Below, in pieces: positions 35,133 through 45,277 of a stretch of DNA of 64,000 nucleotides. The position numbers were made by a program, and so were the translations under genes. Source of the stretch: Nymphalis io (lineage: Eukaryota > Arthropoda > Insecta > Lepidoptera > Nymphalidae); contig NC_065889.1 in NCBI RefSeq assembly GCF_905147045.1, positions 13,955,001 through 14,019,000 on the forward strand. The letters are read 5' to 3'. The notes below the pieces were generated by a model that did not search any database, had not been told where the DNA came from, and saw only the letters and a program-made list of their open reading frames with translations. Numbering within the stretch: position 1 is the stretch's first letter; every line of letters begins with the position of its first letter.

Positions 35133-36340
35133 GTAAGGTACTCATTATAGAAAGTATTTTTTATAAGGATTATATTTATTATCTATTAGTTGCTTATGAG
35201 TGTATTGTATCTGCTACCAAATAAGCCTTAAGTATTAATTCTGCTATAAATTGTATTTCGATGATGATTCGATCTTTAATGTTTTATCAACTAATGCTTG
35301 AAATATTTGAGACGATTACAGACCCCATAATCATAGGCCTAAGTCTGCAATTAAACTGTAATAGTGAACATTAATCTATACATTTCAAAACTTGAGAAAG
35401 CAATTTTATAAATCCCTATACTGATATTGACGCTTCATAGCAAAATATAAAAACACAATATATTGTCTTATTGTTTGTATTCCAAAATACAAGTTTAAAC
35501 TTGTTTAAAATACATGATCAACTAAAGAATTTATATATATATTTTTTTTTAATCGAAGACGTAAGCGTGTGAAGGTTTTATGTATTTGTAAACATTTTGA
35601 ATTTGTTACATCAATGAACATTTTAAGTAACTATACACATTATAATATCTTCAGCTCTAATGTTTTAAAACCAAAAGCTATAAACGTTATGAATGAACGG
35701 TCCTTAAGTACACGAATAAGTAATGAACTCCAAAACATAAAACTGCCAATTACTTTTAATTATCTGTTTGTTTCATGACTTTCTTCTACTTATGTCTTAA
35801 ATGTATAGAATTTTTAATAGCCTTGTGTATTATAAACAGAAAAATAAGTGGACTAAGAGATTTATTTATATTGGATCAAGTTATATACACTCATTAAGTG
35901 CATTAGGAATTGTATACAAAAATGAAACCTTGCCAAATTCGATACTCCATTTACGATAGAAGTCCAACCTGACATATATAAGATGCCTTTTCGAAATTTG
36001 CGACATAACTTAGCCCGTTAACGTTATTTTCTTACCGGGTTTGCCAAAAAGCATAATCGTCTGAATTCCTTTCTTATTTATTCATAGCATAACTAGCGTG
36101 ATAAAACTTTAGTTATTGGTTGCCAGAAAATATTGAATGATAAAAGATGTCTCGCTTTAAAATTTATTTTTATATCATTTATTTGGTAGCACATAACTTT
36201 TTAAACTATATCCTATAATTTACAGTTGGAATTTTGATTTTATTTTCTTTTGAAATAAATATGCCGAATTGGATTACCGAATTGAGTCAAATATAATATA
36301 ATATATAAATATAATACAAGTAATATGTTCATTGATTTTT
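35133..36340. other. intron, AT-rich non-coding
   Basis: A 69-codon + frame at 35569-35778 has no motif. Nothing else recognised. Confidence 0.4.
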
Positions 36341-36585
36341 TGGTAAATGTTCATCTTCACCAATATAACTAGACTTTGGTGTTACGATGTAAGACATGTT
36401 AACCAATTCTTACATTTTCAATGCATCACTAACCTTGGGAATTAAGATGTAATGTCCCTTGTGCTTGTTACACCCAATCACTCACCCTCCAAACCGGAAC
36501 ACAACAATGCTGTAGTGTAACAAGTATTACTGTTTGGCGTTAGAAAATTTGATGCACAGGCTTGCACAAAGCCCAATCACCAAAT
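36341..36585 (-). repeat. SINE family A, old copy
   Basis: Reverse match: TAACCAATTCTTACATTTTC, CACTAACCTTGGGAATTAAG, CACTCACCCTCCAAACCGGA, CAGGCTTGCACAAAGCCC. Confidence 0.75.
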
Positions 36586-37077
36586 GATAAATGTGATTTT
36601 ATTTAAATTATTTTGAATACCATTTAAATAGCATTTTATAAATTATTTATGTATCTCATTTAAATAATACTCAAATGAAAATATGATTCGAACATTAAAA
36701 GTGCTCATTTGTATTCCGCATAGTAAATTTTAAAGGTTTTTTTCTAGACTATTTAATATTCCGATTTTAACGCTGACTGTACCAGAATAATAACAATTCC
36801 AAGAGACGAAACAACTTCCATAAACAAAGGCCAGGGTTAAGAGTGATTTATACTATTAACAATGCCAATATTTAGATATACCGATCTCTCTATCTATGGA
36901 TCTCTTCTAGAGTTCTGGGAAAAGTCTCAAATCCGTATCCGTAACATATACTTTAAAGTACGTGCAAATAAAATTATATTCATAATATAAAATATAAAAT
37001 GAATTCAAAAGAAATAGGATAATAATATTTACAAGAAATAGTTTCAGTCCGCGAAATCATAGGAGGGTGCAAATGCT
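36586..37077. other. intron, AT-rich non-coding
   Basis: No feature recognised. Confidence 0.4.
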
Positions 37078-37200
37078 AGGTACCATATGTCCTGTTCTGT
37101 ACCCCTGAAAACGTATAAAACGTATAAAATTTCAAAATAATCAATTGAGGAGTGAAAACGTAAAAGAGGCAACAAACAAACACAAATAAACTCATTTTCT
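37078..37200 (+). repeat. unclassified old repeat, family F
   Basis: TTCTGTACCCCTGAAAACG, an imperfect ACGTATAAA duplication, and GGCAACAAACAAACAC ahead of a T-rich end. Loosely like 15596-15695. Confidence 0.4.
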
Positions 37201-37364
37201 CATTTCAGCTGAACTTTATCTGGTAACCACTGAAACAGTAATCATTAAAAACTTTTTTAACGCCAAAGTTGCATGATCAAACAATTCGATTGAGCTACAA
37301 TTTGTAATTAAATTAAGTAAATTTTATATGAAACTTTTATTAATTTATCCATTGCCATCATCGC

Positions 37365-37669
37365 AATAAGTTAATAAATATTTTATCGGCGACGTTTAAT
37401 ATTGAAACAAAAAGAACCCACGACGGTCGTCTTCATAAACGAAAAATTTACTTCCGTTTGATATTATTTAAATTCCATTTATGTTAATTTGAAGTTCCGC
37501 TTTGTTGCTCCAGATTATCGAAAATATATAACGATATAAAATATTTGAATCACTGGTTTTCTTATAATTCTGTCAATTTAAAGTAAATTACAATATAATA
37601 TCCTAATAATAATTATATATTTATAATAATTATATTATATATCGCCGATAAAATATTTATTAATTTATT
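37365..37669. repeat. possible MITE with 28-nt inverted repeats
   Basis: The arm at 37365-37392 (core TTAATAAATATTTTATCGGC) is the reverse complement of 37642-37669 with one mismatch. They enclose about 250 bases of AT-rich DNA without coding capacity. A clear target duplication is not visible because the flanks are A/T runs. Confidence 0.5.
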
Positions 37670-37689
37670 AAATATATATATATATATAT

Positions 37690-37903
37690 AATAAAGGATA
37701 TTAATCCTGGACCATTTTTTACACACGGCCATCTGATCCCAAATTAAGCTTGTACAAAGCTTGTGCTATGGAAACCAGACAACTGATATACTACATATAT
37801 TACTTTTCTTTTGTAAATACATACTTATATACATAATTACACCCAGACTCAGAACAAACAGACATGAAAGGCAAGTATCTATCAACCACGCCAACCGGCT
37901 CGT
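37690..37903 (-). repeat. SINE family D lacking its box B
   Basis: The 3' body is complete in reverse (GGATATTAATCCTGGACC, GGCCATCTGATCCCAAATTA, ACCCAGACTCAG) and the head ACCACGCCAACCGGCTCGTC is present, but the segment with box B (GGGTGGGAATCGAACC in the copy at 44609) is deleted. Confidence 0.85.
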
Positions 37904-38564
37904 CAATAAAACATTAATCCTGCTTGATTTGTTTTTATTTGTAATACTAATGTTACCATGTAATTAAATCCAAATAATAAATCTAGAAAGTTGTTCGATC
38001 GATATTGTCTGGGCTATGTAAAACTTTAGTCTTCGTAAGCGGTTGGTTTGTTAGCGTGAGCTATTAATATACCGGAATATCTCAAGTTACTTACTCCACT
38101 GGTTGTTGTTACTAACGAGATACCGAACCAATGAGGTGGTCAGGCTACCTATCTAAATTACTAGCTCGTCTATATTAACGTACTTCGTGTACTAGTTTTA
38201 AATTGATTTTTATTGTGTTGACCTAAATTAACAGGGTTTTCGGTTTAGTTCGATTTTATGGACTCAGATTACGTATTTGATAGTAATATTTTTTACGTTT
38301 ATGCTTTCCGATATAGGTTTTTAAATATATTTTATTTGCTCTATCCTGTGTTATGATTTTAAAATCTGTGATTGCGTTTACAGGGCTTAAACAATTTATT
38401 TAATAGCTTATAGTTTTATCAAAGTACTAATCCACATTATGTGTAGTGTTATGCTTAATATTCATATTTTCGATAGATTTTCGTCAATAATCTTTTCAAT
38501 CAATATTTGATATGTACGATTGTTCGCATTGTAAAAAGCTTATCATATTGATAATTTATATTCT
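37904..38564. other. intron, AT-rich non-coding
   Basis: No feature recognised. Confidence 0.4.
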
Positions 38565-38603
38565 ACAAATATATAAAACGGATACACCGTTTTATATATT
38601 TGT
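38565..38603. repeat. perfect 17-bp inverted repeat (hairpin)
   Basis: ACAAATATATAAAACGG (38565-38581), five-base loop ATACA, and the exact reverse complement (38587-38603). It lies in the neuroligin intron between 35132 and 40143. Confidence 0.92.
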
Positions 38604-38658
38604 TATTATTTATAGATTGCTATAATATTTTATGTATATAAATCCAATATAACAATCC

Positions 38659-39075
38659 GGTCTAGGTAGGTACCATCCACTCATCATATACTCGCCAAAC
38701 AACAATACGTAATATTGCTGTGTTTCGCTTTGGAGGGTGAGTGAGTCAGTTTAACTACAGGCACAAGAGATATAACATCTGAAGGTGTCGCATTAAAGAC
38801 AATTGGTCGTGGGTTCGATTCCCACCCAGGAGAGACATTTGTGTTTATAAACATGTCTGTTTGTCCTGAGTCTGGGTGTAATTATCTATATAAGTATGTA
38901 TTTACAAAATAAAAGTAGTATATGTAGTATATCAGTTGTCTGGTTTCCTTAGTACGAGCTCTGCTTAGCTTGGGATCAGATGGCCATCTGTGAATAATGT
39001 ACCAGGATATTATTATTAATTAGCGGTAGTGCTGGCCACTTACCATCGAGTAACCTACTTGCTAGTCTGCCTTAT
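38659..39075 (+). repeat. SINE family A interrupted by a family D SINE
   Basis: 38659-38793 is the 5' part of family A (GGTCTAGGTAGGTACCATCC, GGTGAGTGAGTCAG, ACTACAGGCACAAGAGATAT). 39021-39075 resumes with its 3' part (GCTGGCCACTTACCATCGAG). The centre is family D. Confidence 0.8.
38798..39020 (+). repeat. SINE family D, head-truncated
   Basis: It begins just before box B (GGGTTCGATTCCCACCCAGG) and continues through CCTGAGTCTGGGTGTAATTA to GGGATCAGATGGCCATCTG and CCAGGATATTA. Confidence 0.85.
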
Positions 39076-40142
39076 ATCTACCTAACACGAAAAGAAAAAA
39101 GTTAAGTACACAATCCAAATTAAGCAAAGTTTCAATTTCAAAGTTGATATTGAGAAATATTATTATGTAATACGAATGCAATTTGACAAATCATCTACTG
39201 TTGGTAATATTTTACTATTAAAATGTTGTTTACCCAAAGCTACCTCAAAGCGGTCGACACATTAGCCACGAAACATAAATCTCAAATGTACCACGAACTG
39301 TGTACTTTAGATAACCTACACTGTCAATACATCTTCCAATGTGTCTTTGAATAGGAAAAGACATAAAAATAACCTCTTTGATCGGAAATGTGTAAAGTTT
39401 TAAAATAAATCATCGCTCCCGTATTTTATTTGAACGGTGTATGAAAATGTTACTTCATATTTTAATATTGCCTTTGAAAATCGTAACGTAGCTGAAAGTC
39501 AAATATTGAACGTTGTAAAACTCTCATTTTATATTAAATATTTTTTATAATTTCAATGCTTCTTTACTAACTTTATAAATATGAATGTTTATATTCGGAT
39601 GCTTGTTACGGAATCACGTTTGAACGTTATACGGATTCTAATAAAAAATGCCATAAAAGTTGATATGATCTTGAATAAAATATGAACAGAAAAATATTAC
39701 TTAAATTTATGTTACAAGCCACCGAACCGGATAGGTAAAGACTAATTTGTTTTTTTTTTGCGCCAACATATTTCAATGAACTTATTTCAAATGTGACATA
39801 TTGTTCTGCTTTAACTAAAAATATCGCATTTATGATTTTAACTTAACAAATTTTGGATACGCGATGTTCCGCTAAATTATATCTTATCCTAAGGAAATTA
39901 AGGTTGAATTTTCTTTGAGTATTTAATAGGATCGCCTTTATGTGTGGGACTTTAAAATTCTAGTCTAGTTTATGAAATTCAATAAAGCGTTGTTTGATGA
40001 ATATGTACCCGATAAAAGGGTTATGAACAAATAACTACTCCATACAAATATCAGTTAATAATTCAGTCTTATAAATAAAGGCTTCTTATATAGTCAATAT
40101 TAATAGTTTGTCGTAATATTTAATTAATATTTTTGCTAACAG
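39076..40142. other. intron, AT-rich non-coding
   Basis: No repeats recognised; ends in acceptor TTTTGCTAACAG. Confidence 0.45.
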
Positions 40143-40294
40143 CGTCAAGGCTGTATTCATGGTGAGGAGCTTCCATACATATTCGGAGCACCTCTGGTCG
40201 GTGGACTGGCGCATTTTCCACGAAACTATACTAAATCTGAAGTGGCGCTGTCTGAATCAGTAATGCTGTATTGGGGAAATTTCGCGAAGACTGG
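40143..40294 (+). CDS. Nlg: neuroligin exon: IHGEELPYIFGAPL segment
   Basis: Phase 0 start after GCTAACAG, phase 2 end before GTAAGC. It encodes RQGCIHGEELPYIFGAPLVG, HFPRNYTKSEVALSESVM and YWGNFAKTG. The His of IHGEELPYIFG sits where the esterase catalytic His lies, so this triad position is kept although the Ser is lost. NYT is a possible N-glycosylation site. The ALSES-x-M-x-Y-W-x-N-F-A-K-T-G-N-P-N block is the end of the esterase fold. Confidence 0.95.
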
Positions 40295-40414
40295 GTAAGC
40301 TATTGTGATGATATTTGTTAAATATATACTTGAATAACCTTTACAAGTATATTTTTTTATTGTATCACGCAATGGTTATATAAGTAAGTAATAATATTTC
40401 AATATTCATAACAG
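40295..40414. other. intron
   Basis: 120 bp, GTAAGC ... ATAACAG; no repeats. Confidence 0.85.
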
Positions 40415-40573
40415 AAATCCAAATGAAGCTCAAGAAAGTGATCCTATTAGAGCGGGCAGACAAGAAAGGGTAAGAATGAAGAATATTGAATGGACTGCAT
40501 ATGAAGCGGTGCATAAGAAGTACTTAAATATTGACATCAAATCAAAGCTAAAGAATCATTATCGAGCTCATAG
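40415..40573 (+). CDS. Nlg: neuroligin exon: NPNEAQESDPIRAGRQER segment
   Basis: 53 codons, phase 2 on both sides (acceptor ATAACAG, donor GTGAGT). It encodes NPNEAQESDPIRAGRQER, then IEWTAYEAVHKKYLNIDIK and KLKNHYRAHR. W-x-x-Y-x-x-x-x-x-K-Y-L and the basic K-x-H-Y-R-A-H are the C-terminal signature of the neuroligin extracellular domain. Confidence 0.94.
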
Positions 40574-40807
40574 GTGAGTTAGTGAAGATAAATATATCAT
40601 TTTTATGCTACCGTTGTTTACAATATGTATATGGCTAATAATCTCCAATACATTAATTCAAATAAACTCCATGCAACCTCTTAGGCTTTTTTTTCTATAA
40701 TTTTTACGAGCTGTTTTTACTCTTAAATTTAATTTGTCATATTTGACAAATACTAGTACTATTGTACTAATTTACTAATTGTAAACTAGATATTGTATTG
40801 TCCACAG
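40574..40807. other. intron
   Basis: 234 bp, GTGAGT ... TTGTCCACAG; no repeats. Confidence 0.85.
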
Positions 40808-41663
40808 ACTGTCATTCTGGTTAAACTTAGTACCAGATCTCCACCGACCTGGTGGAGAAGATGTCCCTCAATCACATCATCAACTAGAAAATGAAGAATC
40901 TCCATTGCAACCTACTCTTAAAACATTTACACCACCTTTCAAGAAAGTTACAGAAATGGTGTTAACAGATTCCGGTGTAGCCACCAAAGTTCCATTACTG
41001 ACTGTTTTAAACGTAACATCACCATTAAACTTTAATATTGTAGGATTAAATGCCGTTACTCAAAGTACTATAGCAATCTCTGAAGTTCATAAAACTGATG
41101 GATCAACGACATCTCCTCCTGAAGACGGTTTTGCAGCTTACTCGACTGCATTGAGTGTAACTATTGCCATTGGATGTTCATTACTCATACTTAACGTTCT
41201 CATATTCGCTGGGGTATATTACCAGCGTGATAAGACGAGAATGAATGGTCAGGATGGCCATGCTAATGGCTCGCATTTAAAAAAACGTGTAGAGAATGGT
41301 CAGATGCCGAACAATATTTGTGGTGATCTGGAAGGGGCTCTAACTTTCCAAACAAGTTTGAAAAATGACCCCGCTACAATTTTAAGCCATCATCATACAC
41401 ACTCACACCATCAGCTACCTCCACCAGAATTTGCCGATCTCCCTAGTAATAATGTCGCAGGTATGGCTACTTTACCTCGAGCCCCTCCACCTCCTAAGAT
41501 AGGGAAAAGTAATATAAATACTCTAGCCAGTGGTCAACTGCAAGAAAACCAACCACTTTTATCAGCTCATCAAATGCAAATAATGAATACTAGCACACTG
41601 ACAAAGAAGAACACTCAGTTAAACGCGAAATCGAATGTTACGATGGAAGAGTTGAGGGTGTGA
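40808..41663 (+). CDS. Nlg: neuroligin last coding exon: stalk, transmembrane helix, cytoplasmic tail
   Basis: Acceptor TTGTCCACAG, phase 2, open to TGA at 41661-41663. It begins LSFWLNLVPDLHRPGGEDV (end of the ectodomain) and continues with a Ser/Thr/Pro-rich stalk containing two NVT-type sites and GSTTSPPEDG. One hydrophobic helix spans about 41148-41222 (ALSVTIAIGCSLLILNVLIF, then AGVYY), followed by basic QRDKTR as a stop-transfer signal. The cytoplasmic tail of about 145 residues has a His-rich stretch (SHHHTHSHH, about 41386-41412), a proline-rich TLPRAPPPPK motif and the C-terminus MEELRV. L-x-V at the end fits a class II PDZ ligand, the usual way neuroligins dock to scaffold proteins. 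No frame breaks. Confidence 0.95.
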
Positions 41664-43148
41664 CGCCAGCGTGCCTGACTGCAGCGCGCCGGCAGTTGCA
41701 GTGATGTGGTCCACCACGACGAGATCGTGTGACTCCCGCCGGACCTTCTCAAGTGCGTTACAGATTATATATGACTTTAAACGCGCTTGCATCTAGAAGG
41801 CGTTAATAGTGACAAATTTAAAAGACGTGAAATTATTAGTGAAAATGATGTTACGAACATTCTATTTAAAGTAATATTATTACCATATCCATAAAAGTTG
41901 ATAGTGAATCTAAATCTGATTGCAGTGTTTAACGATGTACTGGACGTTATTAATGTATTCGATGTAAATGTTTGTATATAAATAGAATTTAGACTAAGTT
42001 CGTGTACATAATATATAATAATGAGGCTCAGCCGCATATCCATCCTAATAATGAAGATTTACTAAAAGTCATACCAAAATTGCAAGTCCTTTCTGCCGCT
42101 GAAATCCATAAGAATCATTTTAGATTTTTTTTATTACAAATCAAATTAAAAAATTTAGTCTTAATGTTAATATAACTGAAATATTATATGAAAATTGGAA
42201 ATACGTAGGAATTAAAGAACTAATTATGTGTGAAACACCAATTTTTCACCCAACTGATGCTATAGAAGTAAGCAATAATAATTATTATGATTTGTCTTAA
42301 TTTTAAATTAAAAAATGCTAGAAACTAATGTACACAAGATTATACCACCGCTAAACAACGGTACGCATTATGGCTACCTACATGTATTCTTTAATCATTT
42401 TAGTTGATCTTATAAAGATTTTCAACAAAATAGGTTTCTTTAAAATATATTGTTGCATTATTTTTTACATAGATGGACCAATAGTTTTTGTAAATATGTA
42501 AATAAATTTAGCTAACGGTATAACAGGTTGTAATGATGCATTAATCCTTGTTCTATTTACAATGACTACGTCATTGACTGATTAAATAGAAACTCTTTGT
42601 TATAATGTATATCTTAAATTATTGAACTACCTTCACTTTAAATATTTTATTAGAAACCTGCAATTTTTTAGATTGATAACTTTGTGAAAATATTTATCTA
42701 TAATTTTCTTTCTATATTCAATCTGATAATAAAAGTATATTTGCAAATATTAGCTATTCAGTTTGATGCAATTCTTCTGATACTGACAAAATTACCTCAT
42801 CTGCAATACTATTGGGTATTTTCCTTTAACAATATGTAATTTATTTTACTTATAGTGGAGATTATATTGTTTCCGACTCGCTTAATCGTTCATTAAGTTA
42901 CTCATATATTACTTCAATCGTCTCGAGATATTGTGTTTCGTATGAATGCCAGACAGTTTCAATTTGTTCTTAAGCGAATTTTTGTTGTTTCGAAATAAAA
43001 ATTTCAGCTGTTTTTACTATGGAATATTTAACTCTATTTTACAGTAGTTATTACTTATTTTTTATAACATTATTTTCTTCTAGATTGAATACCTTATTAT
43101 TATTATATTTCATCTTAAAATATGATTACGTATCGAATTTTCAATAAA
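41664..43148 (+). other. neuroligin 3' UTR (extent inferred)
   Basis: The first ~95 bases after the stop are GC-rich, then AT-rich. No SINE is visible in this 1.5 kb, in contrast to the introns. The true cleavage site cannot be read from DNA alone. Confidence 0.6.
42501..43148 (+). promoter_or_regulatory. candidate polyadenylation signals
   Basis: AATAAA occurs at 42501-42506, 42728-42733, 42994-42999 and 43143-43148. Any of them could end the neuroligin transcript; AT-richness means some will be fortuitous. Confidence 0.4.
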
Positions 43149-44058
43149 ATGTTTTGGCTAGCATCAATTGTGTTTATAAATAATTCGACATATGAATCAA
43201 ATATTGAGTCTGTTAAGATACGAGAATTAATAAAATAATGCAGACTAAAAACTTTTAATAAAAATCAATTAAAAAGTAAAATATGTTTCATTCGCGTCCT
43301 ATAAACCTTTGTCTAGTATAGTTGAACAAATTTAGTACAGTTAAATCATCAGATTTGTGAACTGGTAAATGGAAAACTGGCATTATCACACTACACTTAC
43401 CACTTGTAGTACATCAGATACACTTACGTTAGTTGTCAAAATCAACATATTTATGTAAGTATTGCTATTTTCGGTGAAATAATGATACTTTATATGTAAA
43501 AGGTGCCCAGAACTAGATCTGAAAAATGTAATTATTAAAATAATTATTTGATTAATAGACAAATAACACGAAATGGTCCCTCTTTTTTTCCATGCTTATA
43601 TCTATTATAGCCTTACAACATATGTGAGCACCTGCTCTTCGAACTGACAAGTAGATATGACGATCTAAAGAAATTTTAATAGAAAGAAAACACATAATTG
43701 TAGAACCTAGAAACGACGTCTTGCTTCTTGCACAAAGCCTTGTGAACCAGTTATTCAACAATTTTACTCTACCATTAGTGCTGGAATTCAAAGAGAAATT
43801 CCAACCGAGCGCTTTACGATTCCTGCAGTACCAATTAAAGTGTTACATTAAATACTCGTTTAAATTTCCATTTCTTCACCTCGCACTTATTACGGAACAA
43901 AACGAATTTAATTCTTACAGGTTAACAATATACGTACTGATCCAAATGGCTAAGGGTAGAGGGTCTCTGTATTCATTTTTATTATTTAGTTTGATCAAGG
44001 ATCGTCATTGGAAGATGTGTCCTTACATATCTTCCAATTTCCAAAAAAAAATGTTATT
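43149..44058. other. AT-rich stretch downstream of neuroligin
   Basis: A 113-codon + frame at 43721-44062 and a 79-codon minus frame at 43552-43791 have no recognised motif. Confidence 0.4.
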
Positions 44059-44242
44059 ATAATTCATCTCGTGCTTGACGGTGAAGGAAAACATCGTGAG
44101 GAAACCTACATGTGTCAAATTTCCAACCCACACAATTCACCAACCCGCATTGGAACAGCGTGGTAGAATAAGCTCCAAATCATCTCCTCAAAAGAGGGAG
44201 AGGAGGCCTTAGTCCAGCAGTGGGACATTCACAGGCTGTTAC
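44059..44242 (+). repeat. SINE family B, 5'-truncated
   Basis: ATTCATCTCGTGCTTGACGG, ACATCGTGAGGAAACC, CACCAACCCGCATTGGAACA, GAGGAGGCCTTAGTCCAGCA, ending ACAGGCTGTTACC. Confidence 0.9.
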
Positions 44243-44271
44243 CGTCATTGGACGATATGTACTTTATACAA

Positions 44272-44320
44272 TAAAGTAACAGGCTGTTAATCTTGTTAAT
44301 GTCCCACTGCTGGGCTAAAA
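44272..44320 (-). repeat. SINE family B, short 3' fragment, inverted to its neighbour
   Basis: AAAGTAACAGGCTGTTAATC and GTCCCACTGCTGGGCTAAAA. It faces the 3' end of the previous copy, 30 bases away. Confidence 0.75.
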
Positions 44321-44608
44321 AATGTGCTTTATACATTTTTTCTTAATTGAAAGCGTTTAATAACTTTTTCTTTTCTAATGCGTATATTCTAATGCATACG
44401 ACCCGACCGATTAAAACCTCTTGACAATATATTTTATGTTACTGTGTTTTAAAACTAAGTCTCAACTAACCAATTTTAATTTTTTTAATAAAACCAATTT
44501 ACATAAAAATATACATATGTAATAAATGTAGATAATTTATGTTGTTAAAAGTAATTGTAATTTTTACTTTCGGGTTTTGTAGTGCGTCGATTATTTTTTC
44601 CTTTTTTA
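44321..44608. other. AT-rich non-coding stretch
   Basis: No feature recognised. Confidence 0.4.
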
Positions 44609-44843
44609 ATATCCTGAGAGACGTTATTCACGCACGGTCATCTGATCCCAAGCTAAGCAGAGCTTGTACTATACAAACCAGACAACTGATATACTACATA
44701 TACTACTTTCCTTTGTTAAATACATACTTATATAGATAATTATACCCAGACTCAGGACAAACAGACACACATGCACACAAATGTCTGTCCTGGGTGGGAA
44801 TCGAACCCACAGCCCCAGCAACTACGCCAACCAGCCCGTCAAT
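44609..44843 (-). repeat. SINE family D, full length
   Basis: Reverse orientation: ATATCCTGAGAGACGTTATT, GGTCATCTGATCCCAAGC, ACCCAGACTCAGGACAAAC, GGTGGGAATCGAACCCACAG (perfect box B) and CTACGCCAACCAGCCCGTC (box A end). Confidence 0.92.
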
Positions 44844-45267
44844 TATATCTATGGATATTGGGTTGTATGCATATACATGTGGTTGTGTGTGTGAGCCTTG
44901 TCTTGTTTTATCATCTTTAAAACAGGGTTGAAACTTTATAATATTAATTCTTTCGAAGTTTCATGATTGTGGTCTTATAATTAACATTTTACAGCTTCAA
45001 ATGTCTCATTATGATTTTACAAATATCATCGCATGACACTTGCAATTTATACCACACAACAAAGCGGCTCGCTAACAGAAAATTACATCGTTAGAGTTAA
45101 TGTTTCATCATTTGTTTACAGCGCCCGAAACTCGTAAACTTCCATCAATTTAGATAATAAGTGATAATAGTTTCGCGGTCACGAGTTATTTCTCGCTTTT
45201 AAGTTTGCCTAAAACATTTTTAGAAGATTGCTATAAATAAGACAATTAATGTTACCATAGATATTTT
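44844..45267. other. AT-rich non-coding stretch
   Basis: No feature recognised. Confidence 0.4.
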
Positions 45268-45277
45268 AATACTGTAA

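Noticed and set aside
43721..44062. 113-codon + frame as a gene downstream of neuroligin
   Set aside because: Low-complexity hydrophobic composition without motif, running into a SINE; likely random.
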